Assembly (NCBI GenBank): GCA_938049385.1
Contig: CALIBQ010000057.1
Coordinates: 1 to 61,802, forward strand
Source of the DNA: an uncultured Anaerolineae bacterium
GTDB taxonomy: Bacteria; Chloroflexota; Anaerolineae; JACIWP01
Direction: 5' to 3'
DNA: 61,802 nt
Within the stretch, counting starts at the first letter, position 1; the number at the start of each line of letters is the position of its first letter. Shown here one piece after another: positions 8,743 to 16,612 of the stretch. The notes beneath the pieces were generated by a model. It saw nothing but the letters and a program-made list of their open reading frames with translations. It made no database searches and was not told where the DNA came from. The translations under genes and the position numbers were made by a program.

Positions 8743-9676
8743 CGCGATCCAAGTCCGCCGGCAGAATCGTGTTCGGGAAAATGGCGCGTGCCTCCGCCAG
8801 CAGTTGCTCCTCGCGCCCGTAATAGGCGTCGCCGATATGGGTCAGGCACAGCAGGCGCACACCGGCCTCCGCGGCGATGGCGGCGGCCTGTGCCGGCGTC
8901 ATGTGGCCGCTGGCTTCCGCCAGATGTGCCTCCTCCGAGGAGAAGGTCGCCTCGGTGATGAGCAGGTCTGCTCCCTGGGCAACCCGCGCCAGCGAATGGG
9001 TGAAGGCAATATCCCCGCTGATGACCACTTTGGCACCGGGCTGGGGGTCAGAGAGCACTTGGTCAGGATGGATGATATCGCCGTTGGGCAGGGTGATGGT
9101 CTCGCCGGCCATCAGGCGCTCGCGCAGGGGGCCGGCCGGCACCCCCAACCGATCGGCCAGCTCCGGCCGGAAACTGCGCCGCGGCCGCTCCTCAAAGATA
9201 TACCCGAAGCAGGGGCGCGCCGTGTGATTGGTGCGGAAGGCGGAGATGGTAATATCTTCGTCCTCGATGAGCACCCCGCGCGACACCGCGAAATATTCGA
9301 TATCCACCCTCGGGTCGCGCGCCTCTGGCGAGCGAATCATGGTCGCCAGGATGCGCACCCGATCCAGTGTGGTGCTTCCGCCGTAAATGCTCAGGCGGGG
9401 GCGGGGCTGTAGGCGCGCCATGCGCAGGGAGAAGAGCAGTCCCCCGATGCCCAACAGGTGGTCAAGATGATCATGGGTAAAGAAGACTTGGCGCAGGTTC
9501 ACGCCGGGCTGGGCGTCGGTCAGGCCGGCGGCACGCGCCTGAGCCAACCGTTGATATGTGCCTTCGCCGCAGTCCACCAGGTAATGCCGGCCGGCATACT
9601 GCACCAGCGTCGCTGAGGAGATACGCTCCGGCGTGGGGATGGCGGCGGATGTCCCCAGGAACAGGATCTCGAACAC
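8717..9676 (-). CDS. rnz: Ribonuclease Z (tRNA 3'-end endonuclease)
   Basis: A 319-residue metallo-beta-lactamase fold enzyme that removes tRNA 3' trailers. It starts with FEILFLGTSAAIPTPERISS, and the zinc motif is FFTHDHLDHLLGIGG (HxHxDH). Further ligands are in VVISGDIAFT (Asp) and the C-terminal LTHIGDAYY (His). The insertion around residues 160-200 matches the flexible exosite arm of long-form bacterial RNase Z. The start is GTG at 9676 with GAGGAAA seven bases upstream. Sequence further upstream in frame is not conserved. The nearby tRNA-Leu (61432) has no encoded CCA and so needs such processing. Confidence 0.9.
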   Translation of the reverse strand: MFEILFLGTSAAIPTPERISSATLVQYAGRHYLVDCGEGTYQRLAQARAAGLTDAQPGVNLRQVFFTHDHLDHLLGIGGLLFSLRMARLQPRPRLSIYGGSTTLDRVRILATMIRSPEARDPRVDIEYFAVSRGVLIEDEDITISAFRTNHTARPCFGYIFEERPRRSFRPELADRLGVPAGPLRERLMAGETITLPNGDIIHPDQVLSDPQPGAKVVISGDIAFTHSLARVAQGADLLITEATFSSEEAHLAEASGHMTPAQAAAIAAEAGVRLLCLTHIGDAYYGREEQLLAEARAIFPNTILPADLDRVIVERRTT

Positions 9677-9780
9677 GGCCGTTTCCTCATCACGGGTTAT
9701 GGGCGCCCACTTTCCGGAAAGGATTATAGGAGAGGAGCAGAGGGGCGTCAAGTTTCGCGCAAGACAGGATGAATATGCCG

Positions 9781-9848
9781 AGCGCTGAAGCACCAGGTTC
9801 ATGAACCTGGCGCTTCAGCCGCCGGCGAACCTGCCGACCTATGGCATG
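9781..9848. repeat. Dispersed intergenic mosaic repeat, copy C
   Basis: A short copy with the perfect 18-bp palindrome CCAGGTTCATGAACCTGG nested in GCTGAAGC/GCTTCAGC. It ends GCCGCCGGCGAACC...ACCTATGGCATG, an ending shared with copy B (13261-13362). The rest of 9677-10099 holds only the promoter below. Confidence 0.7.
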
Positions 9849-10009
9849 TAGGTCAATGCGAACGGGAGCGGGGCGCTGGCCAGCCTCGATGAGCGCTCAA
9901 GACAACAAGCTTGCTGCGGAAGTAAAAATTGAAGCTTCAGCAACCTGCCAGGCGGGGCAGATGTGAACACCGCTCTATTCATCTAAACGGCTTCGCAACA
10001 CCCGCGTTT

Positions 10010-10038
10010 TTGGAGCTTCCCCGATACATTCGTATAAT
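10010..10038 (+). promoter_or_regulatory. Sigma-70 promoter of the PAS hybrid kinase gene
   Basis: TTGGAG (10010-10015), 17-nt spacer, TATAAT (10033-10038), followed by a second overlapping AT-rich -10-like element. The leader is about 60 nt. Confidence 0.65.
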
Positions 10039-10105
10039 ATAATCATGATATACTCGCGGCACCTGCAGTGGACGCAGGCACCAACGTTGGGAAGGAGAAA
10101 TGACG

Positions 10106-10894
10106 ATGCACCGCAGGGAAGAGCCGGCGCAGGAGCACCCCCAACAAGAGCTGGAAAAGCTTCATCAGCGCATCCAGGAACTGCAGTTGGCGCAAATGCA
10201 GTTGTCCATGGCCAAGGCTGAGCTGGAGGAGAGCCAGCGGCGCTACCGCGAGCTGTTCGACCTTGCGCCGGCGTCCTTGTGGGAGGAGGACTTCTCCGGG
10301 GTCCGACTCTACCTGGAAGGACTGCGCCGGCAGGGCATCACCGATTTCCGGGCCTACTTCGACGCGCACCCCGAAGCTGTCGCTGAATGCACCCGCCGCA
10401 TCCGCCTGCTCTCCGTGAACCGCACCACGCTGGAGCTGTACGGCGCCAGCAGTATCCAAGAGCTGAGGGGAAACCAGGACCGCATCTTTATCCCCGAGTC
10501 CATGGAACTGCTGAAGGAGGAGCTGGTGGCGCTGGCCGGCGGCGCGATGGCCTTCGAGGGCATTGGCCTGAACGGCACCCTGCGGGGAGATATCATCCGC
10601 GTTGCCCTGCGGCTGGTCGTCCTGCCAGGCTATGAAGAGACTTGGAAACGGATGCTGGTAGCCATCCTGGACCTGACACCATTCTATCAACTGCAGTCCG
10701 CCCTGGAGGACAGCGAACAGCGCTTCCGCACGCTGGTCGAGTCCATGGATGACATCATCTTCACCCTGGACCGGGAGGGCCGGCATACCGGCGTCTACGG
10801 CCGCTGGCTGAAGCGTTGGGGGCTGACACCGGAAGCGTTTCTCGGCAAGACCGCGCGAATTCTTCGGCAGTGCAGAGGCGGCTCGGCCGCATGA
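10106..10894 (+). CDS. PAS hybrid histidine kinase, N-terminal part (frameshifted gene)
   Basis: Start of a large cytosolic sensor. It opens with a Gln/Glu-rich coiled coil, then a PAS-like region (YRELFDLAPASLWEEDFSG...) and the start of a second PAS (RTLVESMDDIIFTLDREGRH). It breaks off in the middle of that PAS at about 10856, where the frame switches to that of the 10929-13220 piece. Reading GCGCGCGAATTC instead of GCGCGAATTC restores AREFFGSAEAARPHEEA and joins the halves into about 1038 residues. An AAGGAG site lies eight bases before the ATG at 10106; another ATG two codons upstream (10100) is too close to it. Confidence 0.8.
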   Translation: MHRREEPAQEHPQQELEKLHQRIQELQLAQMQLSMAKAELEESQRRYRELFDLAPASLWEEDFSGVRLYLEGLRRQGITDFRAYFDAHPEAVAECTRRIRLLSVNRTTLELYGASSIQELRGNQDRIFIPESMELLKEELVALAGGAMAFEGIGLNGTLRGDIIRVALRLVVLPGYEETWKRMLVAILDLTPFYQLQSALEDSEQRFRTLVESMDDIIFTLDREGRHTGVYGRWLKRWGLTPEAFLGKTARILRQCRGGSAA

Positions 10895-10928
10895 AGAGGC
10901 CAATGCGCGAGCGCTGGCCGGCGAATAT

Positions 10929-13220
10929 GTGCTGTACGAGTGGTCCACCACCGACGCAGCCGGCACACATTATTTCCAGACCTCCCTCTCCCCCATATTC
11001 GACGACGCCGGCCAAGTCATCGGCCTGGTGGGCATCGGCCGTGACATCACCCACATTAAACAGATGGAGCAGGCGCTGGCCCGCTCCGAGGCGCTCCTGC
11101 GCGCGGTATTTGACAACATCAGCGAGGGGATTGTGGTCACCGACCTGGAGGGCCGCATCCTGGAGATCAACACGGCCGCGCTGGAACTCTGGGCGCCTCG
11201 CGGCCGGCAAGAAGTTCTCGGTCAATCCATCTTCGAACTGCTCCCCTTTCCCTCGGAATTCATCCGTAAGGAGAATGAAAACATCCGGCGGGCGGTTCGC
11301 GAGGGAAGGTCCTATACCGCCGAGCGGATATTCCCCGGGCCGAACGGTCAGGAACGGGTCCGCCTGAGCCGCCTCTTCCCGCTCCGGGATGCTGACGGCC
11401 AGGTCATAGGCATTATCAACATCACTCGCGACATTACCGAGGAAAAGCGGATGGAGGAAGAGCGCCGGCGCATGGAGAAGCTGGAGGCGGTGGGCCTGCT
11501 GGCCGGCGGCATCGCCCATGACTCCAACAACCTGCTGACCGCTGTCATGGGCAACATCGCGCTGGCGCGCCTGCAACTGCCGGCGGAGCATGAGGCGCAG
11601 AAACTGCTCGCGGAGGCTGAACGCGCCTCACTGCGCACCCGCGACCTGACCCGGCAGTTGCTCACCTTCGCCAAAGGCGGTGAGCCTATCCGTGAGCTGG
11701 CCACCATCGCTGACCTGCTTCACGATATCACCCGCTTCATCCTGCGCGGTTCCAGCGTGCGGCCGGCCATCACCATCGCGCCCGACCTCTGGCCGGTGGA
11801 GGTGGATAAGGGGCAGTTCGGCCAGGTGGTCCAGAACATCGTGCTGAACGCCCGGCAGGCCATGCCGGCCGGCGGCACGTTCCACCTGAACGCCGAAAAC
11901 ATCACCATCGCCCCGCCGGGCCAGGGAAATATCCCTCCCGGGCCATACGTGCGCATCACCTTCCGGGACGAGGGCGTTGGCATCCCGCGCGAGCACCTCT
12001 CGCGCATCTTCGACCCCTATTTTACCACGAAGCAGGAAGGGAGCGGATTGGGGCTGGCGGTGGTGCATTCCATCGTGCGCCGGCACGGCGGCTACATCAC
12101 TGTAGACTCGGTCCTCGGCAAGGGCACGACCTTCACCATTTACCTGCCGGCCAAGCCGGCAGAGCGCGCTCCGCTCGAAATGGCGCGTCCCACCCTGGCT
12201 GTCCCGGAGAAATACGCCGGCCGCATCCTCATCATGGACGATGAGGTCATGGTGCAGGAGCTGTTGAAACGCTACCTGAGCCAGCTCGGCTTCGAGTGTG
12301 AGGTGGTCGGCGACGGCCGGCAAATGTTGGAGAGGTATCAGGAGGCCCGCCGGGCCGGCCGGCCCTTTGACCTGGTCATCATGGACCTGACCATTCCCGG
12401 CGGCATGGGCGGCAAGGATGCCATCGTGCGGCTGAGGCAGTTAGACCCTTGGGCCAGGGCGGTCGTGGTCTCTGGCTATGCCAACGATCCCATTATGGCC
12501 CGCTACGCGGAATACGGCTTTGACGGCGTAGTGGCCAAGCCTTTCAACTTGGAGAACCTGAAGGCGGCCCTGCTGAAAGTGCTGGAGCGCGGTGCGGCGA
12601 GTGCGCCGGCGACTGCAGAGGCCGGCCCTGCCCAAACATCAGGCGTGCGGTGCGATAGTGATCCCCGCCTATTTATCTATCACATTGACGCTGGTGATAT
12701 CATCACCGCTGTCAACGACGCCTGGGATGAATTTGCCCTCGAGAACGAGGCACCCCATCTGACCCGGCAGGGGGTGATAGGCAGGGCGCTGTGGGATTTC
12801 ATCGCCGGCGCGGAGACACAGCATCTCTACCGCATCCTGTTCCAGCGGGTGCGGGAGTCCAGACAACCCATCGTCATCCCCTTCCGCTGTGATGCGCCGG
12901 ACCGCCGGCGGCATATGGAAATGCACCTGATGCCGGAAGAGGACGGCGGCATTACCTTCACTAACCGGGTCCTGCGGCTGGAAAAGCGGCCGGTGGTTCG
13001 TCTGCTGGAGCGCAGTGCTCCCCGTTCCTCCGATTTCGTAACCATGTGCGGCTGGTGCAAGAAACTGCGGCTCCCCGACGGCCGTTGGGCGGAGGTGGAA
13101 GAAGCCATCCGGTCCTTAGGCCTGTTCGATGCATATCCTGTGCCGCAGATTTCCCACGGCATCTGCCCGGATTGTTATGATCGCGTCACGAACATCCGCC
13201 AGGATCGACGCGCTGGCTGA
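10929..13220 (+). CDS. PAS hybrid histidine kinase, C-terminal part (frameshifted gene)
   Basis: Remainder of the hybrid kinase; its frame is open back to about 10858. In order: end of one PAS (LVGIGRDITHIKQMEQ), a complete PAS with PAC, and a HisKA-type box LLAGGIAHDSNNLLTAVMG with the phospho-His (Ser replaces the usual Phe). The HATPase has NIVLNARQAMPAGG, DEGVGIP and GSGLGLAVVHSI. A receiver follows with ILIMDDE and phospho-Asp in LVIMDLTIPGG. After the receiver comes another PAS-like domain (FIYHIDAGDIITAVNDAWDE) and a short Cys-rich tail, CGWCKK...GICPDC, which looks metal-binding. No membrane segments are visible. The output partner is not apparent here. Confidence 0.88.
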   Translation: MLYEWSTTDAAGTHYFQTSLSPIFDDAGQVIGLVGIGRDITHIKQMEQALARSEALLRAVFDNISEGIVVTDLEGRILEINTAALELWAPRGRQEVLGQSIFELLPFPSEFIRKENENIRRAVREGRSYTAERIFPGPNGQERVRLSRLFPLRDADGQVIGIINITRDITEEKRMEEERRRMEKLEAVGLLAGGIAHDSNNLLTAVMGNIALARLQLPAEHEAQKLLAEAERASLRTRDLTRQLLTFAKGGEPIRELATIADLLHDITRFILRGSSVRPAITIAPDLWPVEVDKGQFGQVVQNIVLNARQAMPAGGTFHLNAENITIAPPGQGNIPPGPYVRITFRDEGVGIPREHLSRIFDPYFTTKQEGSGLGLAVVHSIVRRHGGYITVDSVLGKGTTFTIYLPAKPAERAPLEMARPTLAVPEKYAGRILIMDDEVMVQELLKRYLSQLGFECEVVGDGRQMLERYQEARRAGRPFDLVIMDLTIPGGMGGKDAIVRLRQLDPWARAVVVSGYANDPIMARYAEYGFDGVVAKPFNLENLKAALLKVLERGAASAPATAEAGPAQTSGVRCDSDPRLFIYHIDAGDIITAVNDAWDEFALENEAPHLTRQGVIGRALWDFIAGAETQHLYRILFQRVRESRQPIVIPFRCDAPDRRRHMEMHLMPEEDGGITFTNRVLRLEKRPVVRLLERSAPRSSDFVTMCGWCKKLRLPDGRWAEVEEAIRSLGLFDAYPVPQISHGICPDCYDRVTNIRQDRRAG

Positions 13221-13260
13221 ACGCCCCTTGCTTCCCTCCCTGAGTGCGGGGAAGTTTCGC

Positions 13261-13362
13261 AGGCGCTGAAGCGCCTGGCTCATGGTGCCAAGCCCCGCTG
13301 AGGCTTCGCTTCGTGAGCCGGCGGCTTCCAGCCGCCGGCGAACCGGCCAACCTATGGCATGG
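13261..13362. repeat. Dispersed intergenic mosaic repeat, copy B (module 2)
   Basis: Contains GCGCTGAAGCGCCTGG, GGTGCCAAGCCCC, GAGGCTTCGCTTC and the hairpin GCCGGCGGCT-TCC-AGCCGCCGGC. It ends ACCTATGGCATGG as in copy C. It lies between the hybrid kinase stop and the convergent gene at 13388. Confidence 0.7.
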
Positions 13363-13387
13363 GGAGGGGCCGGGGTGGGGTCAGCCC

Positions 13388-13636
13388 CTATTCCTCGCGG
13401 AAGAACTCCAGCAGTTCGCCGCGCTCCGCCTCGCCCGGTAGTATCTCGATGAACGATATGCGCGACATCGGGAAGATGAAGGACGTCGCCTCGGGGGTGA
13501 GGTAGTGAAGCGGCTTGCCGTCCCGCCGGCGCGCCTCGGTGCAGATGATGAACGTGGCATTCGGCGCCGGCAGTTCCTCCATCTCGGCCAAGACCGGGTC
13601 CTCGTTCGGCAGGTGAATCAGCACCGTATATCCCAT
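13388..13636 (-). CDS. Small conserved protein of unknown function
   Basis: An 82-residue protein (MGYTVLIHLPNEDPVLAEM...) with strands, a Pro-rich turn ELPAPNATF, a basic loop EARRRDGKPLHYL and an acidic C-terminus. It has no signal peptide, Cys or catalytic motif. It ends the kinase/phosphatase/FHA operon, four bases after the FHA stop at its longest start (13648). I prefer the internal ATG at 13636 because the residues before it look non-conserved. It could be an accessory of the phosphorylation module, but that rests only on position. Confidence 0.65.
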   Translation of the reverse strand: MGYTVLIHLPNEDPVLAEMEELPAPNATFIICTEARRRDGKPLHYLTPEATSFIFPMSRISFIEILPGEAERGELLEFFREE

Positions 13637-13651
13637 GGCTTCACCCATCCC

Positions 13652-14155
13652 TTATCCGCTTTCTGGTAGCTGATGGACTGCTGAGCGGTCTGTTCGCACG
13701 TACACCCGCAGGCGCAGGGTGCCCAGCCGCAGGATGTCCCCCTCCTTCAGGCGATAGGGCACGTTGGGGGGCAGGCGTGCATCGTTCACCCAGGTGCCGT
13801 TGGCGCTGGCAAGGTCCTCCACCATGAGATGGCCGGCCTGCCAGAACAGCCGGGCATGCTGGCGCGATACCCCGCGCTCCAGCCCGCCGTAGGGTGCCAG
13901 GTCCACCTGCGGCCGGCGCGCCTGGCCGGCATCGGCACGCCCGATGACCGCCGGCAGTTCATCGAACAACAGCCGGAACCGATGTGCGCTGGACAGCAGT
14001 TCCAGCACCACCGCCGGCGCAGAGCCGGTCGGAGCGCAGGAGCCGGCGGGCGGAAGCTCCTCGGTCTGCCGCAGAGGATGCAGGGCAGTGCCGCAGTGTT
14101 CGCAGAAAATGGTGTTGAGGAGATAGGGACGGCCGCAGGTCGGGCAGATAGGCAT
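13652..14155 (-). CDS. Zinc-ribbon FHA domain protein
   Basis: A 167-residue cytosolic protein. The N-terminal zinc ribbon has Cys4, Cys7, Cys18 and Cys21 (CPTC...CEHC). After a Pro/Ala linker comes an FHA domain at about 63-155 with its phosphothreonine-pocket residues: IGRAD, GVSRQHARLFW and ASANGTWVN. FHA domains bind phospho-Thr, so it should read marks laid by the kinase encoded four genes upstream in the same operon. It is 9 nt from the DnaJ-VWA gene. The binding partner is not known. Confidence 0.92.
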   Translation of the reverse strand: MPICPTCGRPYLLNTIFCEHCGTALHPLRQTEELPPAGSCAPTGSAPAVVLELLSSAHRFRLLFDELPAVIGRADAGQARRPQVDLAPYGGLERGVSRQHARLFWQAGHLMVEDLASANGTWVNDARLPPNVPYRLKEGDILRLGTLRLRVYVRTDRSAVHQLPESG

Positions 14156-14164
14156 ACCGCCTCC

Positions 14165-15670
14165 TCACTCCGTTCCGCCGGGGAGAAGAGGCCGTAAGGC
14201 GCGTGTGCCGAAGCGCATGCGCTTGGCCCCGGCGGGGGAAAGCCGGCCCGTTATTGCCAGCAGACGGGCCTCCTCCATCAAGGCGCCGGCCAGCTCGTCC
14301 TGCCCCTCTTGCAGAAGCCGGGCTGCCATCCCTTCCAGCAGAGTGGTCGCCTGCGGCACCTGCCCCTGGCGCGCTTCTTCCTCAATCTGCCTCTGCAGGC
14401 GCAGGAGAGACACCTTTTGGGCCGCCTCTACGATAGCCGCCGGCATGAGCGGCCGGGTGTTGCCCTGGGAGCGGAAGGGGACGCGCACCACTTTCCGCTG
14501 AACCGTCGGCGTGCCGTACGCTGGCACAGTGCCGGCGGCCTCCACCTGGAGTAGCCGGTGCGTCCCTTCCCCAAGGGGGTTCACGATGCTCTCCACCAGC
14601 ACATGCCGCGGGTGGGTGTAATGCAGTGCCCCCAGCGCCAGCTCGCCATCTATTTCTTCCAGCTCCCGCAGTTCTGGCGTCAGGGCAAAGGCCGCTTTGA
14701 ACTGCGCGGCCGGCGCGTAATATAGGCGCATGGTCAGGTCCGCGATCCAGGCCTCTTTCAGTTGGCGCAGATGTTCCAGAAAAGCTTGCCCGATGTTGGC
14801 CGGGTTCTCGATGAACACCACCTGCCCGCCGGCGGCCGCAGTCAGATGGTCCAGAAAGTCCTCGTTCCAATCATGGCCCACGCCGAAGGCGGAGATGCTG
14901 ATATCCTGGCGCGCCGCGGCCCGCGCCGCCAGCAGACACTTCTGCGCGTCCCCGTACGTATGGCCGTCGGTGAGCAGGAGGAGATGATTGACCTGGTGGT
15001 CGGAACGGGCTTGCCCCACCAGGGAGAGGCCGGCCTGCAGGCCCTGGTATATCTCCGTCCCCCCGTCGGCAGTTAGAGAAGCCAGGATGGGGCGCAGGAG
15101 GCGCGTGTGCGGGGTATGCTGGGGAGGCAGGAGCACCTCCGCGGAGTCCGAAAAAGCGACCAGCGAGAGTATGTCATCGGACTGCATCTGCTCCACCAGA
15201 CGCAGGATGGCTTCCCGCACTGCGGCCAGCCGTTCTCCCTTCATGGAGGTACTGCGGTCAATCACCAGGCAGAGGTTGAGCCGCGTATGGGGTTCGGGGC
15301 GGTTTGCCAGCGGCGTCAAGGTGATGAGCAGGTAGAGGAGCTGAGGCTCGTCCACGCAGGCCAGTTCCGCCGGCCCAGGCAGGATATCCAGCGCGAACAG
15401 CCGCGGGGGGCGTTTGCCCTCCCGCCGCAGGTGCTCGTCATATTCCTGCCGGCGCTGGGGGTCGCTGAGCGTCTCGTACGCCTGCTGAATCTGCCGGAAG
15501 AAGAAGGACGTCCCCTTGACCAGGCCGGCGTCCGGGTGATACTGCCGCACCAGGTCCCGGTAGGCGGCGCGTATCTCCTCCGGCGAGGCGCCATCCTCCA
15601 CCCCTAGGATGCGGTAATAATCCTCCTCGCCTCGCTCCCCCGACGTCATGTCCCACGCAGAAGGGGTCAT
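14165..15670 (-). CDS. DnaJ-VWA fusion protein
   Basis: A 501-residue protein with two recognisable domains. A J-domain at about 16-80 (DYYRILGVEDGASPEEI) has the HPD motif at 45-47, which stimulates Hsp70 ATPase. A von Willebrand A domain at about 130-300 has a full MIDAS: DRSTSM at 138-143 (DxSxS), the Thr of ADGGTEIYQ and Asp in LLTDGHTYGD. The last 200 residues form a beta-rich then helical region typical of stand-alone VWA proteins. There is no signal peptide or membrane helix, so it is cytosolic. It sits between PP2C and FHA genes in one operon, suggesting a chaperone-linked, metal-dependent adhesion scaffold. An internal ATG at 15649 is an alternative start. Confidence 0.9.
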   Translation of the reverse strand: MTPSAWDMTSGERGEEDYYRILGVEDGASPEEIRAAYRDLVRQYHPDAGLVKGTSFFFRQIQQAYETLSDPQRRQEYDEHLRREGKRPPRLFALDILPGPAELACVDEPQLLYLLITLTPLANRPEPHTRLNLCLVIDRSTSMKGERLAAVREAILRLVEQMQSDDILSLVAFSDSAEVLLPPQHTPHTRLLRPILASLTADGGTEIYQGLQAGLSLVGQARSDHQVNHLLLLTDGHTYGDAQKCLLAARAAARQDISISAFGVGHDWNEDFLDHLTAAAGGQVVFIENPANIGQAFLEHLRQLKEAWIADLTMRLYYAPAAQFKAAFALTPELRELEEIDGELALGALHYTHPRHVLVESIVNPLGEGTHRLLQVEAAGTVPAYGTPTVQRKVVRVPFRSQGNTRPLMPAAIVEAAQKVSLLRLQRQIEEEARQGQVPQATTLLEGMAARLLQEGQDELAGALMEEARLLAITGRLSPAGAKRMRFGTRALRPLLPGGTE

Positions 15671-15705
15671 ACATTCGTCCTCATTTCTTCAGCCTCTTCC
15701 GCGCC

Positions 15706-16587
15706 CTATCCCGCGGGGTGCACCACAATCACGGTGATATTGTCCGGCCCGCCGCGCGCATTGGCCGCTTCCACCAGTGCTTGGCAGGCATCGGCCGGCG
15801 TGGCCGCCTGCTGGAGGATGGAGAGGATATCGGCGCGCCGGACCGTGCCCCACAACCCGTCCGAGCACAACACCAGTCCGTCGCCGGCCAGCAGGCTGTG
15901 AGAGGCCAGGTCAATCTCCAGGGGGCTGGACTGGCCCACCGCCCGATAGAGGGCGTTGCGGCGGACGTCCTGGTCCAGCGCTTCCAGCTCCGCCTCGTCA
16001 ATCTGCCCCAACTCGAACAGGCGGTGCAGGAGCGAATGATCGCGGGTCAGTTGGCGCAGTTCGCCGCCGCGCAGTAAATACAGCCGGCAGTCGCCGGCAT
16101 GCCCGACGTAGATGCGCTTCCCCACCAGTAAGACGATAGTGAGGGTCGTCGCCCCTTCCGGCACCTCTTCTTGCAGGCGCTGATGGGCAGCCTGGAAAGC
16201 CTCGGCGATGGCTTCCTGGATGGGCACCGCCGGCGCCATGGTTTCGGAACCCAGCAGGGGCAGGACCACATGACGGAGGAGGCTTTCGCCGGCGGTCTGC
16301 ACTGCCAGCCGGCTGGCCGCTTCCCCGTTCAGGTGCCCGCCCATGCCGTCGGCCACCATGAACAGACCGAGGGTCTGCAGTCCCTCATGGGTGGAGAGGT
16401 GCTGGAGCCAAGCGAAGGCGCTGTCCTCGTTCTCCTCGCGCACCATGCCGATATGGCTGGCCATGCTGAAGAGCACATGCGCGTAGGGGATATCATTCCG
16501 CGCCGCGACCATCGGCGCGGGGACCGGCGGTGGTTCCTGTTCCTCACCTGCAGTTCGACGTTTCTTTCCCATAGCGTGTGATCCCAT
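15706..16587 (-). CDS. PP2C-family Ser/Thr protein phosphatase
   Basis: About 293 residues; it should reverse the action of the adjacent kinase. The metal-binding Asp motifs are all present: VREENEDSAF, MVADGMGGHLNGE, VLCSDGLWG and GGPDNITVIVVH. A 40-residue Pro-rich N-terminal tail precedes the catalytic domain. There is no membrane segment, in contrast with some Stp-type enzymes of Gram-positive bacteria. The ATG at 16587 is chosen; 16572 is a possible alternative. The gap to the kinase is 25 nt and to the DnaJ-VWA gene 35 nt, consistent with one transcript. Confidence 0.93.
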   Translation of the reverse strand: MGSHAMGKKRRTAGEEQEPPPVPAPMVAARNDIPYAHVLFSMASHIGMVREENEDSAFAWLQHLSTHEGLQTLGLFMVADGMGGHLNGEAASRLAVQTAGESLLRHVVLPLLGSETMAPAVPIQEAIAEAFQAAHQRLQEEVPEGATTLTIVLLVGKRIYVGHAGDCRLYLLRGGELRQLTRDHSLLHRLFELGQIDEAELEALDQDVRRNALYRAVGQSSPLEIDLASHSLLAGDGLVLCSDGLWGTVRRADILSILQQAATPADACQALVEAANARGGPDNITVIVVHPAG

Positions 16588-16612
16588 ATCCCGTGCGGAG
16601 CCTATGCCTGTG

